Shown piece by piece: positions 40,984 through 51,780 of a stretch of DNA of 64,000 bases. Every line of letters starts with the position of its first letter. The first letter of the stretch is position 1. The stretch covers positions 186,001 through 250,000 of the forward strand of contig PYSS01000041.1 of NCBI GenBank assembly GCA_003049465.1, in the 5' to 3' direction. The position numbers were made by a program, and so were the translations under genes. This stretch comes from Magnaporthiopsis rhizophila (Eukaryota; Ascomycota; Sordariomycetes; Magnaporthales; Magnaporthaceae). The notes beneath the pieces are model-generated. The model saw nothing but the letters and a program-made list of their open reading frames with translations, was not told where the DNA came from and ran no database searches.

Positions 40984-42183
40984 CTAGAATTGCCTCGCGG
41001 CAATAATCTTTTGCTGCTCCTCGGCCGACAGTTTCTTGAACTCGGCAACGTCCTGGTCCCACTTGGCCACGCACGCGGGCTCCCAGTTGCAGCGCTCGAC
41101 CGAGCCGTAGGCCGGGTGGCTGAAGCGCGGGTGGCGGCTGGGCCAGTTGGAGGCGTGGTAGTGGTGCTTGACGAGGGCGCCGCGCGCGTTGTGGTTGCCC
41201 GAGTCCGAGTGGCCCTGGCCGGCGGCGAAGGCCTCGACGTCGAGCACCAGGATGCGGCTGACGACCTTGGACTCGTCCAGGTCGTGGAAGTCGTCCCACG
41301 TGTAGGGGCCGCGCTTCTTGCTGGCGGCGCCGCTGCTCGCGTCCAGCTTGCGCCGCATGTTCATGTCCTCGAGCACGGCCTGCGTGAAGGCCGACGGGCC
41401 CGTGCCCGAGATGACCTTGTCAAAGTCGAGCTGCACCTCGGAGATGGCGACCCCCTGCTCGACCGCCACGCCGTCCAGCCAGCCCATGATGTTCTCAATC
41501 AGGTGCAGCATGACGGGCAGGCGCGGCTTGGCCATGAAGGTCCATTGGCAAAACGACATGCTCTTGGAGCCCAGGATCGGGTGGTCCTTGTACTGCGGCT
41601 GGTCGACCTCGACGCCGATCACCAGGTCCACGTCCTCCTCGGCGTAGCGCTCGGGGATGAAGCGGTGGGCGGGCTTGAGGGCCTCGACGTCAATGTCGGC
41701 GTAGACGCCGCCCTCGGCGTACATGATGATGTAGCGCAGCAGGTCGGCCTTGATGATGGTGGCGTTGACGTTACGGTAAAAGTCGACAATGTCGGGCCGG
41801 TCGAAGCCGTCCGGGCCGAAGTGGTCCTCGACGTATGCCATGTCGTTGTCGTCGGTCAGCACCTCGTAGCGGTAGTCGGGGTTGCGCGCCGTCCAGGTGC
41901 GAGCCGTCAGGGAGTCTCGCTCCGCAAACGACAGCGGGTCGACCTTCCACGTCTGCCACACCTTGCGCGGGAACTTGGCCGGCGTCTTGGGCGCCGACGC
42001 CCCGTTGTGTCCCGCCTTGGCGTTCAGGTAGTCCTTGTACGCCTCCCGCCTGATGTTTAGCCGGTGACTCCTGGGCAGGTTGATGCCCACGAGGTCAGCG
42101 TTGAACATGAGCAGGACGACGCATAGGCCGACCAGGTATAGAGGAAGGCATCTCCGTATTTGCGTTGGCAGCCGGTTCCTCAT
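40984..42183 (-). CDS. GT32-family glycosyltransferase (Och1-like), type II membrane protein
   Basis: Intronless; 399 residues from the ATG at 42183 (MRNRLPTQIRR), which gives the normal short cytoplasmic tail before the signal anchor LPLYLVGLCVVLLMF; an in-frame ATG at 42252 would add 23 residues. The luminal domain has the GT32 pattern: IPRKVWQTWK-like FPRKVWQTWK, NPDYRYEVLTDDN, ADLLRYIIMYAEGGVYADID with the catalytic DxD (DID), and a C-terminal HxxxxSW-like HHYHASNWPS. GT32 enzymes include the Golgi alpha-1,6-mannosyltransferase Och1 and relatives acting on N-glycans or inositolphosphoceramide; which one cannot be told here. The opposite strand has a 437-codon open frame, a codon-bias artefact. 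Confidence 0.87.
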   Translation of the reverse strand: MRNRLPTQIRRCLPLYLVGLCVVLLMFNADLVGINLPRSHRLNIRREAYKDYLNAKAGHNGASAPKTPAKFPRKVWQTWKVDPLSFAERDSLTARTWTARNPDYRYEVLTDDNDMAYVEDHFGPDGFDRPDIVDFYRNVNATIIKADLLRYIIMYAEGGVYADIDVEALKPAHRFIPERYAEEDVDLVIGVEVDQPQYKDHPILGSKSMSFCQWTFMAKPRLPVMLHLIENIMGWLDGVAVEQGVAISEVQLDFDKVISGTGPSAFTQAVLEDMNMRRKLDASSGAASKKRGPYTWDDFHDLDESKVVSRILVLDVEAFAAGQGHSDSGNHNARGALVKHHYHASNWPSRHPRFSHPAYGSVERCNWEPACVAKWDQDVAEFKKLSAEEQQKIIAARQF

Positions 42184-44590
42184 CGGACTCGGGATAGTCA
42201 ACCTGGGCGAAAGCGGCGAGAGAGGCGAGCCCAGCAGTGGAGGGGCGCCCATCGTGTGTTGTGCGTGCGTGGCTCGCTGCTGGGTGAAACAGAGCCTTCT
42301 TTCCTTGGCCCGGATGTTCCCTGCCTCTTTCTTCCAGCTCCTTTTCCGTTCCTCAGCCCAGTTCCCCGGCGGCGTGCGAGCTTGGCAGCAGCCAGAGACA
42401 AGTCACAGTGTGATTTGATGGAGTGATGACGGCCGAGGTTGGGGATTATGTGGTTCCAGGGAATGGAAAGCGAGTGGCGGGTTGGAAGAAAGGAGGGTGG
42501 GAGTGGGAGAAACGTCAGGTTGAGCGCCCAGCACAGACGCTGCAGAGAAGAGAAGAGAGAGAGTTGAGTGGTTAAGCAAAAAGAAGGTTGCTTCGGAGGG
42601 ATCAGAGAGTTGAAGAGCACCCGAGCTCCGGAGTCACATCACAGTAGAGACAGGGGGAAGCGGGCCTCGACACATGCACGGATTGGGCGTAGCGAGGTGA
42701 GCAGGAACAGGCGAAAATTGGGCCGAGGGCGAAGCAACGAACAGGATACGCACGCGATATTCGGGCAACTCTATCGGGGGCGCGTATGGCAGGGAGGAGT
42801 GGGGAATGGGAGGTGATCTGGAGGGTGGGTTGGGTAGTATTAGTGCCAGGGGGCCAGGGGTTCGTCGCGCAGCGATCGAGGGGCAGGCCAATCGAATGTG
42901 GGAGTGGGCAGGTCGACAGGAACAGGGCGGGCGGGGAGGAGCAGCGGCCGGTACTTATTTGGAGGCGAGTGGACGGAGGAGGCGGCCAGATTAACAGGAC
43001 GGGCGGCCGAGAGGGCCGCTAGGCAGGGCAGCATCATTGTTGCCACAAAGCGTCAACAGACCGCGAAAGTGATCCCAGATCTTTCCATCTTCCTCTAGTC
43101 AGTCAGCAACCAGGATCACGACGCAAGCGCAAAGCAGACGGACACGCCACAAGCGGAGCCAAGGCAGGACAGGGGTGGGCTGCTGACGCATCATCTGTCT
43201 GTTGGCGGACTGGTGGCCGAGTTTGGCTTGCTGCGGGTATGTCTTATCTAGGGCAAGCACCGGTCTGAGGATGTGCTGAAGAAATCGTCGACAGAGAGAC
43301 GACGATGACGTCGGACCTGGCCTTGGTGATGTTTATTCTGATGCTGTTTGCGGCTGTGTATCCAAGTCGGCCCAAAGTCGGCAAATACCAAGGAGATGGG
43401 ACGGCCAGGAAGATGCAGCGACAGTCTGATTGCAGCGTCGCAGCTCGTTTCCCTCGGTGGGGGGCTGGCAGCGCTGAGAGGCAGGGCCTGGCCTGGCCGT
43501 CCGACGTCGTTGGCCCCGCGCCCGATTTTAGCCTTTCGGGACGTGGCAGACAGCGTGGTGGCAGCATGTCCGGCGCCTGTCCTGTCCTGTCATGGTGACC
43601 GGCGCACTTCGCGAGGACAAAAGAGGTCAGGGGTGGGTGCCAGTTGGCATTGACGATTGACGAGGTCTGTTCGTCGCCTCCAAAATGGCGAATTCCGTCG
43701 ACGACCAGGAGGGAGAAAATGTAGTGTGAACGATTTTGCTGGTGTTGGGGTCTCCAATTGGCCCCACCAAGACCCAGGCCAATTTGGGGTCTGTGCTCCA
43801 ACTCCCCGCAGTCTGGCTGGCTATTGGCCCACCTCGTGGCACCTGCCTCTTTGTGCTTTGTGAGGAAGAAAGCACCACCCACTCAGAATGCAGCGTCCAG
43901 GATGCTGGAGAAACGAATACGCGGTCAATTGGATGGATGCTAATGTTATGCACATGCTGGAGGTCATGACTGGCTGCCATTTGGCCTCCTCCTCTTCGTC
44001 CGAGAACCACCGAAAGGATGCCGTGCCGCCAGTAAAACACGCCCCCTACCCTACTACTGCAAAAGTCTCCGAGCGCGCGGCGATTACGGTGCTGCCACAA
44101 GCCGCTAGAGACCATCTCGTCTGTTCCGACGTCGAGTCGTCAATCTAGCTCAAGCCCGTGCTGCCTCAAACCCACGGACTCTTTCTCTTTTTTTCCGCCT
44201 TCGAGACCGACCGACGGCGGCCCGGTCGCCAGATATCGGCCGAACGACGCAATCCCAGTGCGGTCTTCTACTGGGTCCACTGTTGCCGTCGCCTGTTGCC
44301 CGCCTTCTCTTCTGAGCGAGTCCAATTTCCAGCTCCACCACCCAAACAGCCAACCACAAACGATACTTGCTTGCGTCTCGGCTGGCTGGCGATCGTAATC
44401 GTGTTCTCCAAGGCATGAGTTTCGCCCTTTTTGGCTTGTCCAGCAGTTTTGGCGGCCCCACGTACCTCCAACTTCGTCTCCCGCCCCGCCCTGTCGCTTA
44501 GTCTGGTTGCCTCAGAAAAACCCAACGGCCGGCGCTTCCTCAGGGCGGCCGACCAACGAAAATAGCGTACAGACAACACGAAGCCACAGA
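42184..44590. other. 2.4-kb divergent intergenic region
   Basis: The largest gene-free stretch, between the divergent GT32 and acyltransferase genes. Several short frames (for example minus 43244-43882) carry no domain. Probably long 5' leaders and promoters. Confidence 0.45.
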
Positions 44591-46141
44591 ATGCCTCCCA
44601 GCCAGGGCATTCTAGACGGCAACGGCTCCCCCAACGGCCACTCCAACGGCGCCTGGGACGCCGTCAAGCAGGAGCAGTGGAATGGCGACGCCGACGTGAT
44701 GGCCCCCGCCTCTCCGAACCCCCTACAGCAGGGCAGGGCGCTCATCGGCCGCCTCGGGTCCCTGATCCTGCGCCGAGCCCGCAGCAGCTCACCCGGCGCA
44801 TCGGGACCCCGAGAACTCAAGCGGACGGCCTACCTCGACGGCATCCGCGGGTTCGCCGCCTTCCTGGTCTACTGGCAGCACCACGTGGCCTGGGCCCACC
44901 AAGAGGGTGTTGCAAAAACCTTTGAGCGCTCCTTCGGCACCGACGGCAACTTCTATTTCTGCACCCTACCCTTTGTGCGCCTGGCCTTTACCGGCGGCCA
45001 CCTGGCCGTGTCGACCTTCTTCATCATCTCGGGCTACGTCCTGACGGCCAAGCCGCTGGCCCTCATCCAGGCCGGCGACCACGCCCGGCTGTCGGAGAAT
45101 CTGGCGTCGGCCCTGTTCCGCCGCTGGCTGCGCCTGTTCATCCCACTCATCGTCACCACCTTTTGTTTCATGACCTTTTATAGCCTGTCGGGCTCGTGGG
45201 TCTATGGCCTCGTCAACGAGGACGGCTATTGGGCCGAGCTGTGGCGGTGGTACGCCGAGGGCAAGAACTTCACCTTTGTCTTCAACCTGGGCGGCGACCC
45301 CGTCTATCGCTACAACCCGCACCTGTGGTCCATCCCCGTCGAGTTCCGCGGCTCGGTGCTGGTCTACACGACGGTCCTGGCCCTGTCGCGGTGCACGCGC
45401 GACGCCCGCCTGCTGTGTCAGGCCGCCCTGATCTACTACTTTATCTACATCGCCGACGGCTGGTACTGTGCCATGTTCATCTCGGGCATGCTGCAGTGCG
45501 ATCTGGACCAGCTGTCGGCGCGCGGCGAGCTGCCGTCGTTGCTGGCGCGCTTTAGCGGCCAGGGCCCCATCAAGAAGCTCGTCATGTGGCACCTGCTGGT
45601 TGTCACGCTGTACCTGGGCGGCACTCCGTCGAGCGACACCAAGATCGAGACGCTCGCCGAGAACCGCGGCTGGTACTACCTGTCGCTGCTCAAGCCGCAG
45701 GCCGTCTTCGACTACAAGTGGTACTACCTGCTGTTCGCGTCGACCTTCATCGTGGGCCTGGTGCCGCGCCTGCCGCCGCTCAAGCGCTTCTTCGAGACGC
45801 GCTTCTGCCAGTACCTGGGCCGCGTGTCGTACGGCCTGTACCTGGCGCACGGCCCCGTTCTATGGCTCGTGGGTGATCGCATCTACGCCGCCGTGGGCTG
45901 GCACGGTGCCGAGCAACGCAAGAACCTCCCCGGCTGGATCGACCGCTTCCCGCTGCCCAAGGTCGGCCCTCTCGGACTGGAGCTTTCATTCTTGCTGCCG
46001 CACCTGGTACTCCTGCCGCTGACGCTGTGGGCGGCCGAGCTCATCACCCGCTTTGTCGACGAGCCGAGCGTCAAGTTCGCACAGTGGCTCTATGCCAAGA
46101 CAGTGCCTCCGAAGCCGGTCAAGGCGGCCGCGCTTCCTTGA
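44591..46141 (+). CDS. Acyltransferase-3 family membrane protein
   Basis: Intronless, 516 residues, ATG at 44591. After a disordered N-terminus of about 75 residues the AT3 domain starts with RTAYLDGIRGFAAFLVYWQHH, the family entry motif (R/K-x-x-x-L-D-G-x-R-G). GGHLAVSTFFIISGYVLT, FRRWLRLFIP, HLWSIPVEFRGSVLVYT and a late CQYLGRVSYGLYLAHGPV follow, with about ten TM helices. The family transfers acyl groups to sugars, sterols or other acceptors at membranes; the substrate here is unknown. It is a typical fungal orphan of the family with no biosynthetic cluster next to it. Confidence 0.88.
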   Translation: MPPSQGILDGNGSPNGHSNGAWDAVKQEQWNGDADVMAPASPNPLQQGRALIGRLGSLILRRARSSSPGASGPRELKRTAYLDGIRGFAAFLVYWQHHVAWAHQEGVAKTFERSFGTDGNFYFCTLPFVRLAFTGGHLAVSTFFIISGYVLTAKPLALIQAGDHARLSENLASALFRRWLRLFIPLIVTTFCFMTFYSLSGSWVYGLVNEDGYWAELWRWYAEGKNFTFVFNLGGDPVYRYNPHLWSIPVEFRGSVLVYTTVLALSRCTRDARLLCQAALIYYFIYIADGWYCAMFISGMLQCDLDQLSARGELPSLLARFSGQGPIKKLVMWHLLVVTLYLGGTPSSDTKIETLAENRGWYYLSLLKPQAVFDYKWYYLLFASTFIVGLVPRLPPLKRFFETRFCQYLGRVSYGLYLAHGPVLWLVGDRIYAAVGWHGAEQRKNLPGWIDRFPLPKVGPLGLELSFLLPHLVLLPLTLWAAELITRFVDEPSVKFAQWLYAKTVPPKPVKAAALP

Positions 46142-47296
46142 AGTTTTATTTTAAGCGCACTCGGGGCATACTCGCACGTGCCTTACCGAGATTAGATTAG
46201 CATGCTACATAGCGCACCAATGTTCTAATTGTTTCCTAGTTCACCTCTTCGGCTGCCAGCCGCCGTGCACGTATCAAGCAAGTGTCCAAAGGTTCCAGTC
46301 GCGACGAGCCCCAGCAGCACCAACCGGCGCCTAAAAACACATGTCAATTCGAGTCTTTTTCTCCTGCGACCCCAACCTCGTCGCCTAGGCTATAGGAAAG
46401 CACGCGCTAGGGTATCGCGGAAGAAAAAGAAAAACAACCCCCACCCCCAAACCCCGCCCTAGCATGGGCCCCTGTACGCTTTACGCCGTTGAGAGGTGGC
46501 GACCCAGCCCCAGTCGATCTTCCACGGGTGCTAGCGGGCGACCCCTCCCGACGCCAAGTCTTGTCGCGTGATGGTCCCGGGAAAGCCATTTTTTCATGAA
46601 AAGATGTTCAGAGCGGCTGTTTTGGTGGCGATGAGGAATGGATCGAGGTCTGTTCCGATGCCCGGACCTTGTTGGCCTGTCAAGACGCACGCACAAACAC
46701 GCTCGAATCATGGCCTCATTTCTCTCCTTTTTTGTTTGTTGTTCATCATTCTAGGACAGGCCTATCACCTGGCAAACCTTGATTGGCCCCGGACCACAGC
46801 ACCCAACCCCTTTTTTTTTTTAATGCGAGCAATTGTCCTGATTGGGTCTTTGCGCAGGCGATCATTGACAATTGGGTTCGCGACAGCGACATTGGCTCCC
46901 GACAAAACCCAATCGAGATGGAGACCGGCGTGCCTAGCCGCCACCACCCTTCCGCAGACCTGTCCACACCCCCTGGTCGCAATTAATGACATGCGCCATT
47001 AATACAGCAGCACTACTTATCTCCTAACCTGCGGGGTCGAGAAGGCGCAATCTCCCTGCTTTTTTTTTCGACAGCAGCACAAGGCTAGCATTTAGGCCCG
47101 ATTGTCTTTGCTGCTGTGCCTCCAACTCGCTTCCGGGACATTGGCACTCGGAAAGCTGCTGCACGTGTGGCTGTGGCTGACTGCCTTCTGCCTTCTGCCT
47201 TCTCCAACTGTTGCACATCTTTGCTCCCTTGGGTCTCCACCCACAAAGCGACCACGACCGAGAGATGCCCGGGTTCGGGCACTTCTGTAGACGACC
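46142..47296. other. Intergenic region, 1.15 kb
   Basis: Acyltransferase 3' flank and promoter/5' leader of the next gene. A 10-nt T run lies near 46812. No supported gene. Confidence 0.45.
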
Positions 47297-49189
47297 ATGT
47301 TGATCCGGGAAGTCAAGCGCTTTATTGTGCTCTTCGTCCCGCTCATTACCGCCGTCTTCCTTACCGTCCGCCTGATCAGGAAGCACACACAACCCCACCC
47401 GACCTGGGCGGCCACCAAGTCCTCTAGCTATTCGTCTCGTGCCCGCAGTGCAGCGTCACCGCCGAGATGGGGCGTCCAGCAACAGCAGGGTCAACAACAG
47501 CACCCACTTTCCGGCGTCGCTAGCAAGGACAAGGGCGGCCGCGGTAAAGGGAAGCCAGCAACAGCCAACGCCGCCGCTGCCGCCAAGGAGAAAGCCGAGA
47601 AAGCCCTTCCGCCGCCCAAGCCTCCACCGGGCTCCCCGGCCGCGCAGCTCAAGGTCGACAAGGCCACTGGTCAGGTGGGACCCGAGGGCCTCCTCGTCGG
47701 GGCCGAGAAGGACGACCCGTTCCATGGCGCGTCCGACTCGGTGCCAGCCACCCACATCGCCCTGACCTCGGCCGGCACCGTCGCGCTGGATGCGCAGGGC
47801 AAGGCGGGGGCGGGAGCGGCCTTGGCCGGGGCTGGAAAGCAGTCCGGCGTCGGCGGCAGCTACTTCCCGATCCAGTTCGGCGACCGCACGGCCATCAACC
47901 CAAACGTGATGGCGCATCCCGTGCTGGCCGACACGTACATCATCGTGGCGCAGGAGCACCCGCAGCGCGACGGCGAGGGGTCTCCGTTCGCCGAGATCAC
48001 CTGCAACGCCGCCTTCCGCCACGGCGTGCTGACCTGCGTCACCTTCCCCGTGGCTCTGGCCATCGCGCACACGGCCACGACCGAGGGCATGTGCGAGGCG
48101 TCGGCCCAGTACGGCCTCTTGGCGATGAACCGCGGCCCGCACGACGCGCGCGCGTTTTACGGGCCCGACGGCACACCGCTCGTCGTCTTCGGCTCAAACT
48201 CGGGTCTCACGTGCTTCGGCCAGTGGATCCAGGATCTACGCGTGCCCGCCCGCTGGGACGACGCCCCAGTTGACGCTGATGCTCTCAACGCCGCTCTCGA
48301 GGCTGGTGGTCACCCGTCCTTTGCGGTGGGCGGTGACACCCGCGGCGAGGCTTCCAGGTCCGCCAAGGCCAAGGCCAAGGCCAACGCAGGCTCTGGCTCG
48401 CAGACTCGCACGGCGGTCCTGACGGCGGCCGAGAAGCGTACCTTTGCGCTGGCGACTGAAATGCATCGGCCCAAGTTGGAGGAGTCGTCGTCATCTACGC
48501 CCAAGAGCCCGCAGTACGCAGTCGTGGAGAAGAACTGGTTCGTCTTCTGGGACCGCCAGGGCGAGCGCTACGTGCACCACGACATGCACCCGCGCCGTGT
48601 CTTCGCCACCCTCGCCGAAGACGGCACCGCGGGGCCCGACCTGGCGCCCAAGACTGCCGACGCGGACGCCGCGTGCTTCAAACGCTTCCTGCCGGATCTA
48701 AAACAGCAGTTCACCGACGACGACGTGATCCACCAGGCGACCAACTCGCTCGCCATCACGCTCTGCAAGCGCGCCGACCAGTCCTGCGCCGCGTCCGGGG
48801 AAAACACGTTCGTCATGACCGCCGTGCACCGCAAGCGCCAGCACGCCGGCGGCCTGCGCTGCTCGTACGAGCCGCACGTGGTGCTGTTCCGCCAAGAGGC
48901 GCCGTTTGCGCTGCATGGTGTTTCGTCCAAGCCGCTGTGGATCAAGGGCCGTCGGCGCATGATGTCGCCGGCGGAGGAGAAGCAGCAGGAGGAAGGCGGC
49001 GAACCTGTGCGGAGCGAGATGTTCTATGTCACGAGTCTCGGCTGGCGCGGCGCCAAGCAGCGGTATCATGGGTATTTGGACGATGTGCTGTTTGTGGGCT
49101 TTGGCATTGAGGACAAGAGGACGGCGGCTATTGATGTTACGGCTGCTGATTTGTTAAAGGGCTTGGGGGTTTGTGGAGGGGATGCTTGA
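47297..49189 (+). CDS. Type II membrane protein of unknown function
   Basis: Intronless, 630 residues, ATG at 47297. The N-terminus has a signal anchor (FIVLFVPLITAVFLTVRLI) after a short basic tail. It is followed by a low-complexity stem of about 100 residues (Gln/Ala/Lys/Pro-rich) and a luminal domain from about 185, the layout of Golgi glycosylation proteins. The domain contains AHPVLADTYIIVAQEHPQ, EITCNAAFRHGVLTC, LAMNRGPHDARAFYGPDGTPL, VVFGSNS, KNWFVFWDRQGERYVHHD, and near the C-terminus a VTSLGWRGAKQRYHGYLDDVLFVGFG block. The D-A-R-A-F repeat-like strands suggest a five-bladed beta-propeller of the GH43/GH130 sort, which is an inference. No catalytic triad can be named. Confidence 0.75.
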   Translation: MLIREVKRFIVLFVPLITAVFLTVRLIRKHTQPHPTWAATKSSSYSSRARSAASPPRWGVQQQQGQQQHPLSGVASKDKGGRGKGKPATANAAAAAKEKAEKALPPPKPPPGSPAAQLKVDKATGQVGPEGLLVGAEKDDPFHGASDSVPATHIALTSAGTVALDAQGKAGAGAALAGAGKQSGVGGSYFPIQFGDRTAINPNVMAHPVLADTYIIVAQEHPQRDGEGSPFAEITCNAAFRHGVLTCVTFPVALAIAHTATTEGMCEASAQYGLLAMNRGPHDARAFYGPDGTPLVVFGSNSGLTCFGQWIQDLRVPARWDDAPVDADALNAALEAGGHPSFAVGGDTRGEASRSAKAKAKANAGSGSQTRTAVLTAAEKRTFALATEMHRPKLEESSSSTPKSPQYAVVEKNWFVFWDRQGERYVHHDMHPRRVFATLAEDGTAGPDLAPKTADADAACFKRFLPDLKQQFTDDDVIHQATNSLAITLCKRADQSCAASGENTFVMTAVHRKRQHAGGLRCSYEPHVVLFRQEAPFALHGVSSKPLWIKGRRRMMSPAEEKQQEEGGEPVRSEMFYVTSLGWRGAKQRYHGYLDDVLFVGFGIEDKRTAAIDVTAADLLKGLGVCGGDA

Positions 49190-49625
49190 TACCCTAGAAT
49201 AATATTGCTAGACTTTTATGCCTGGTTTGCTGTCTCGAGTCCGCCTTGTGGGCTGCAGCAGCCTTTTTCGTGACTTTCGTGTGCTCGTATTGTAAGCCCC
49301 AGCATGCAGAACCCTTCTCTTCCGCCTCTCTCTCTATGCTTGCCTGCATCTACAGACCCCATGTTTCTTTGTTTCCCTGCCGCTTTGCCATGCGCGCAAG
49401 CGCCAAGTTGCCTGACCAGAATCTGGCGGACAAATCACGCCGTTGTGATTGGCGGCTCATTTTACGTGTTGCCAAATACCAACGTCATAATGCGACAACC
49501 TCACAGCGGTGCGACGGTCTTGGCGTGCACATGCCCGCTGGTTAGCTCCTTCCCGCTTAAAGATCAACGCGTCATCGATCGGGACGACAAACGGGCGGCA
49601 GAATAAATCGACCACTGGGCAATAA
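49190..49625. other. Intergenic region
   Basis: 0.4 kb between tandem genes; promoter and leader of the oxidoreductase gene. Nothing else seen. Confidence 0.5.
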
Positions 49626-51440
49626 ATGACCTCTGCTCGCCCCGTCTCTGCGCTCACAGACACTCACACGATCCATGCTGCCCTGGAGCCTGAGCACCAG
49701 CAACACAGCCAACACAGCGACATGCACCCCATCCTCGGACGCCAGTCTGTTGCCCACAAGACCCTTCGAACCCTTGCAACCATGGCTCAGCACAGCGGCG
49801 TGGGAGCTCAGGCCCAGGCCAAGCACCAGAAGCAGCTCCACGCCTTCATGACCTCTGGCGCCACCGACGCCGTCTGGGTGCACAAGGATCCCTACAGCAA
49901 GCGACCTCAGTTCGGCCCGCTCGACACCGACACGCGAGCCGAGGTGTGCGTGGTGGGCTCGGGCATCACGGGCGCCTCGGTCGCGTACGAGCTGGTGGCG
50001 CGCGGCCACGAGGTCATCATGCTCGAGGCGAGGGGAGTTCTCGGCGGCGAGACGGGCCGGACCAGCGGCCATCTGTCCAACGCGCTCGACGACGGCTACG
50101 TTGAGATTCAAAAGAAGCACGGGCGCGCCGGCGCCAAGGCCGCGGCCGACAGCCACACTTGGGCCATTGCGCGCGTCGGCGAGGTGGCGGCTAATCTGGG
50201 CATCGAGTGCGAGTACCGCAGGGTCCCGGCCTACGAGGTGTCGCAGTTTGCCCGCTCCGACGAGAAGAACCACGCCAAGGACATCGCGTCGCTGCGGGAG
50301 GAGGCAGACCTGGCCCGCGAGCTCGGCGTCGACGCCCACTTCAAGGACGACCTGGCCGTCAAGGGCTGGGACGGCAAGGTGGACCAGCGCGGCGGCATCG
50401 TCTTTGGCGGACAGGGAGCCTTCCACCCCACCATCTACGTTGGCGGGCTGCTGGGATGGCTCAAGAACCAGCCCAACTTCCGCTGCTTCACCGACACGCG
50501 CGTCATGAGTATCACCGAGGGCAGCAGCAGCCAGGGTGCCACGGGCGCCGACGAGGTGGTCAAGGTCGAGACCGAGAGCGGCCGCGTCGTCCAGTGCGCG
50601 CACGCGGTGCAGGCGACGTGCATCCCGCTGCACAAGCTGGGCCTCGTTGTCGAGAACACCTTCTACAGGACCTACGTCATTGCCATTCGCGTCCCCCGCG
50701 GCTCGGTCGAGGACTGTTTCATCTACGACACGGCCGAGGAGTACAAGTACGTGCGGTTCACGGCGTGCGACGACGCCGACGACTACATGATCGTGGGCGG
50801 CTGCGACCACGAGGTCGGCCAGGAGGACCCCAGCGGCCGGTTCGAGGAGCTCGAGACGTGGGTTCGCGAGCGCTTCCTGTCGGCCGGCGCCGTCGACTAC
50901 CGCTGGAGCGGCCACATCGTCGAGCCGGTCGACTACATGGCCTTCATCGGCCGGGACCAGGGCCGCCAGCGGACGTACATGGGCATGACGGGCGACTCGG
51001 GCAACGGGCTCACGCACGGCGTGCTGGCGGGCCGGCTGATCGCCGACCTCGTCGAGGGCAAGGAGAACCCGTGGCAGTCGCTGTACTCGCCCAGCCGCGT
51101 GGCATCGATTGCAAAGTCGGCCAGCCACGTCATCATGGACAATGTGCACGACAACATGCAATACAAGCGGCTCCTGCAGTCGGACATCACCGACATCGAG
51201 GACCTCGCCGCGGGCTCGGGCGGCGTCATGACCGAGGGCCTGGGCACCAAGGTGGCCGTCTACAAGGGCGAGGACGGCTCGATCAGGCGCATGAGTGCTA
51301 TTTGCCCGCACCTTGGCGGCGTCATCTGCTGGAACAAGACCGAGAAGTCGTGGGACTGCCCGGTCCATGGAAGTCGGTTCGATGCGAATGGCACGTGTCT
51401 CAACGGACCGGCCAAGGGAAACCTGAAGTCTCTGGACTGA
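49626..51440 (+). CDS. FAD-dependent oxidoreductase with C-terminal Rieske [2Fe-2S] domain
   Basis: Intronless, 604 residues from the ATG at 49626; in-frame ATGs at 49722 (MHPILGRQSVAHKTLRTLA, basic and possibly mitochondrial-targeting) and 49782 are alternatives. The DAO-type FAD domain has the dinucleotide fold VCVVGSGITGASVA (Gly111-x-Gly113-x-x-Gly116) and GGETGRTSGHLSNALDDGY. The late IVEPVDYMAFIGRD and TGDSGNGLTHG close the FAD site. The C-terminal Rieske motif is CPHLGG (C560-x-H562) with CPVHGSRF (C578-x2-H581), the four ligands of a 2Fe-2S cluster. The architecture matches bacterial and fungal glycine-oxidase/Rieske fusions; the substrate is likely an amine or amino acid but is unproven. 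Confidence 0.9.
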   Translation: MTSARPVSALTDTHTIHAALEPEHQQHSQHSDMHPILGRQSVAHKTLRTLATMAQHSGVGAQAQAKHQKQLHAFMTSGATDAVWVHKDPYSKRPQFGPLDTDTRAEVCVVGSGITGASVAYELVARGHEVIMLEARGVLGGETGRTSGHLSNALDDGYVEIQKKHGRAGAKAAADSHTWAIARVGEVAANLGIECEYRRVPAYEVSQFARSDEKNHAKDIASLREEADLARELGVDAHFKDDLAVKGWDGKVDQRGGIVFGGQGAFHPTIYVGGLLGWLKNQPNFRCFTDTRVMSITEGSSSQGATGADEVVKVETESGRVVQCAHAVQATCIPLHKLGLVVENTFYRTYVIAIRVPRGSVEDCFIYDTAEEYKYVRFTACDDADDYMIVGGCDHEVGQEDPSGRFEELETWVRERFLSAGAVDYRWSGHIVEPVDYMAFIGRDQGRQRTYMGMTGDSGNGLTHGVLAGRLIADLVEGKENPWQSLYSPSRVASIAKSASHVIMDNVHDNMQYKRLLQSDITDIEDLAAGSGGVMTEGLGTKVAVYKGEDGSIRRMSAICPHLGGVICWNKTEKSWDCPVHGSRFDANGTCLNGPAKGNLKSLD

Positions 51441-51780
51441 GCTTAGACCGAAGGAGGCAGTGGCTGGAGGGGTATGGAAGCGAGTGGGCGTTTGCACTTT
51501 TTTACCAAGCCAGGACATCCAGGGTAATCTTTGGCTGCCTAGGTAACTCTCGTCGGGATTAATTGAAGCTGGAATGGAATCACGTTTTCTCGCAAGAAAC
51601 TGTGCTGGGAGTTCTTACAGCGGGTTTGAGGTAAACGGGCAAGTGGGTCGACCTGGCCTGCAGCTCCACGGTTTAGCACCTGTGCTGCGCTAGCTTAAAA
51701 CCCCATAAAGCCAAATTGAAGACCACGAGGCTTGATTTTTTCTCGTTTCTTCTTCCGTCCACCATCTGCAAACGTACAGA
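51441..51780. other. Intergenic region
   Basis: 0.34 kb; leader of the HD-domain gene, CT-rich near the ATG. Nothing else seen. Confidence 0.5.

Noticed and set aside
40747..42060. 437-codon plus-strand open frame
   Set aside because: It lies opposite the GT32 gene and has a low-complexity Val/Ala/Arg/Asp composition; an antisense shadow of GC-rich codon use.
43244..43882. 212-codon minus-strand frame in the 2.4-kb spacer
   Set aside because: No recognisable domain or signal; likely chance.
49572..51518. 648-codon minus-strand open frame
   Set aside because: Antisense of the FAD/Rieske gene with no domain; a codon-bias shadow despite its length.
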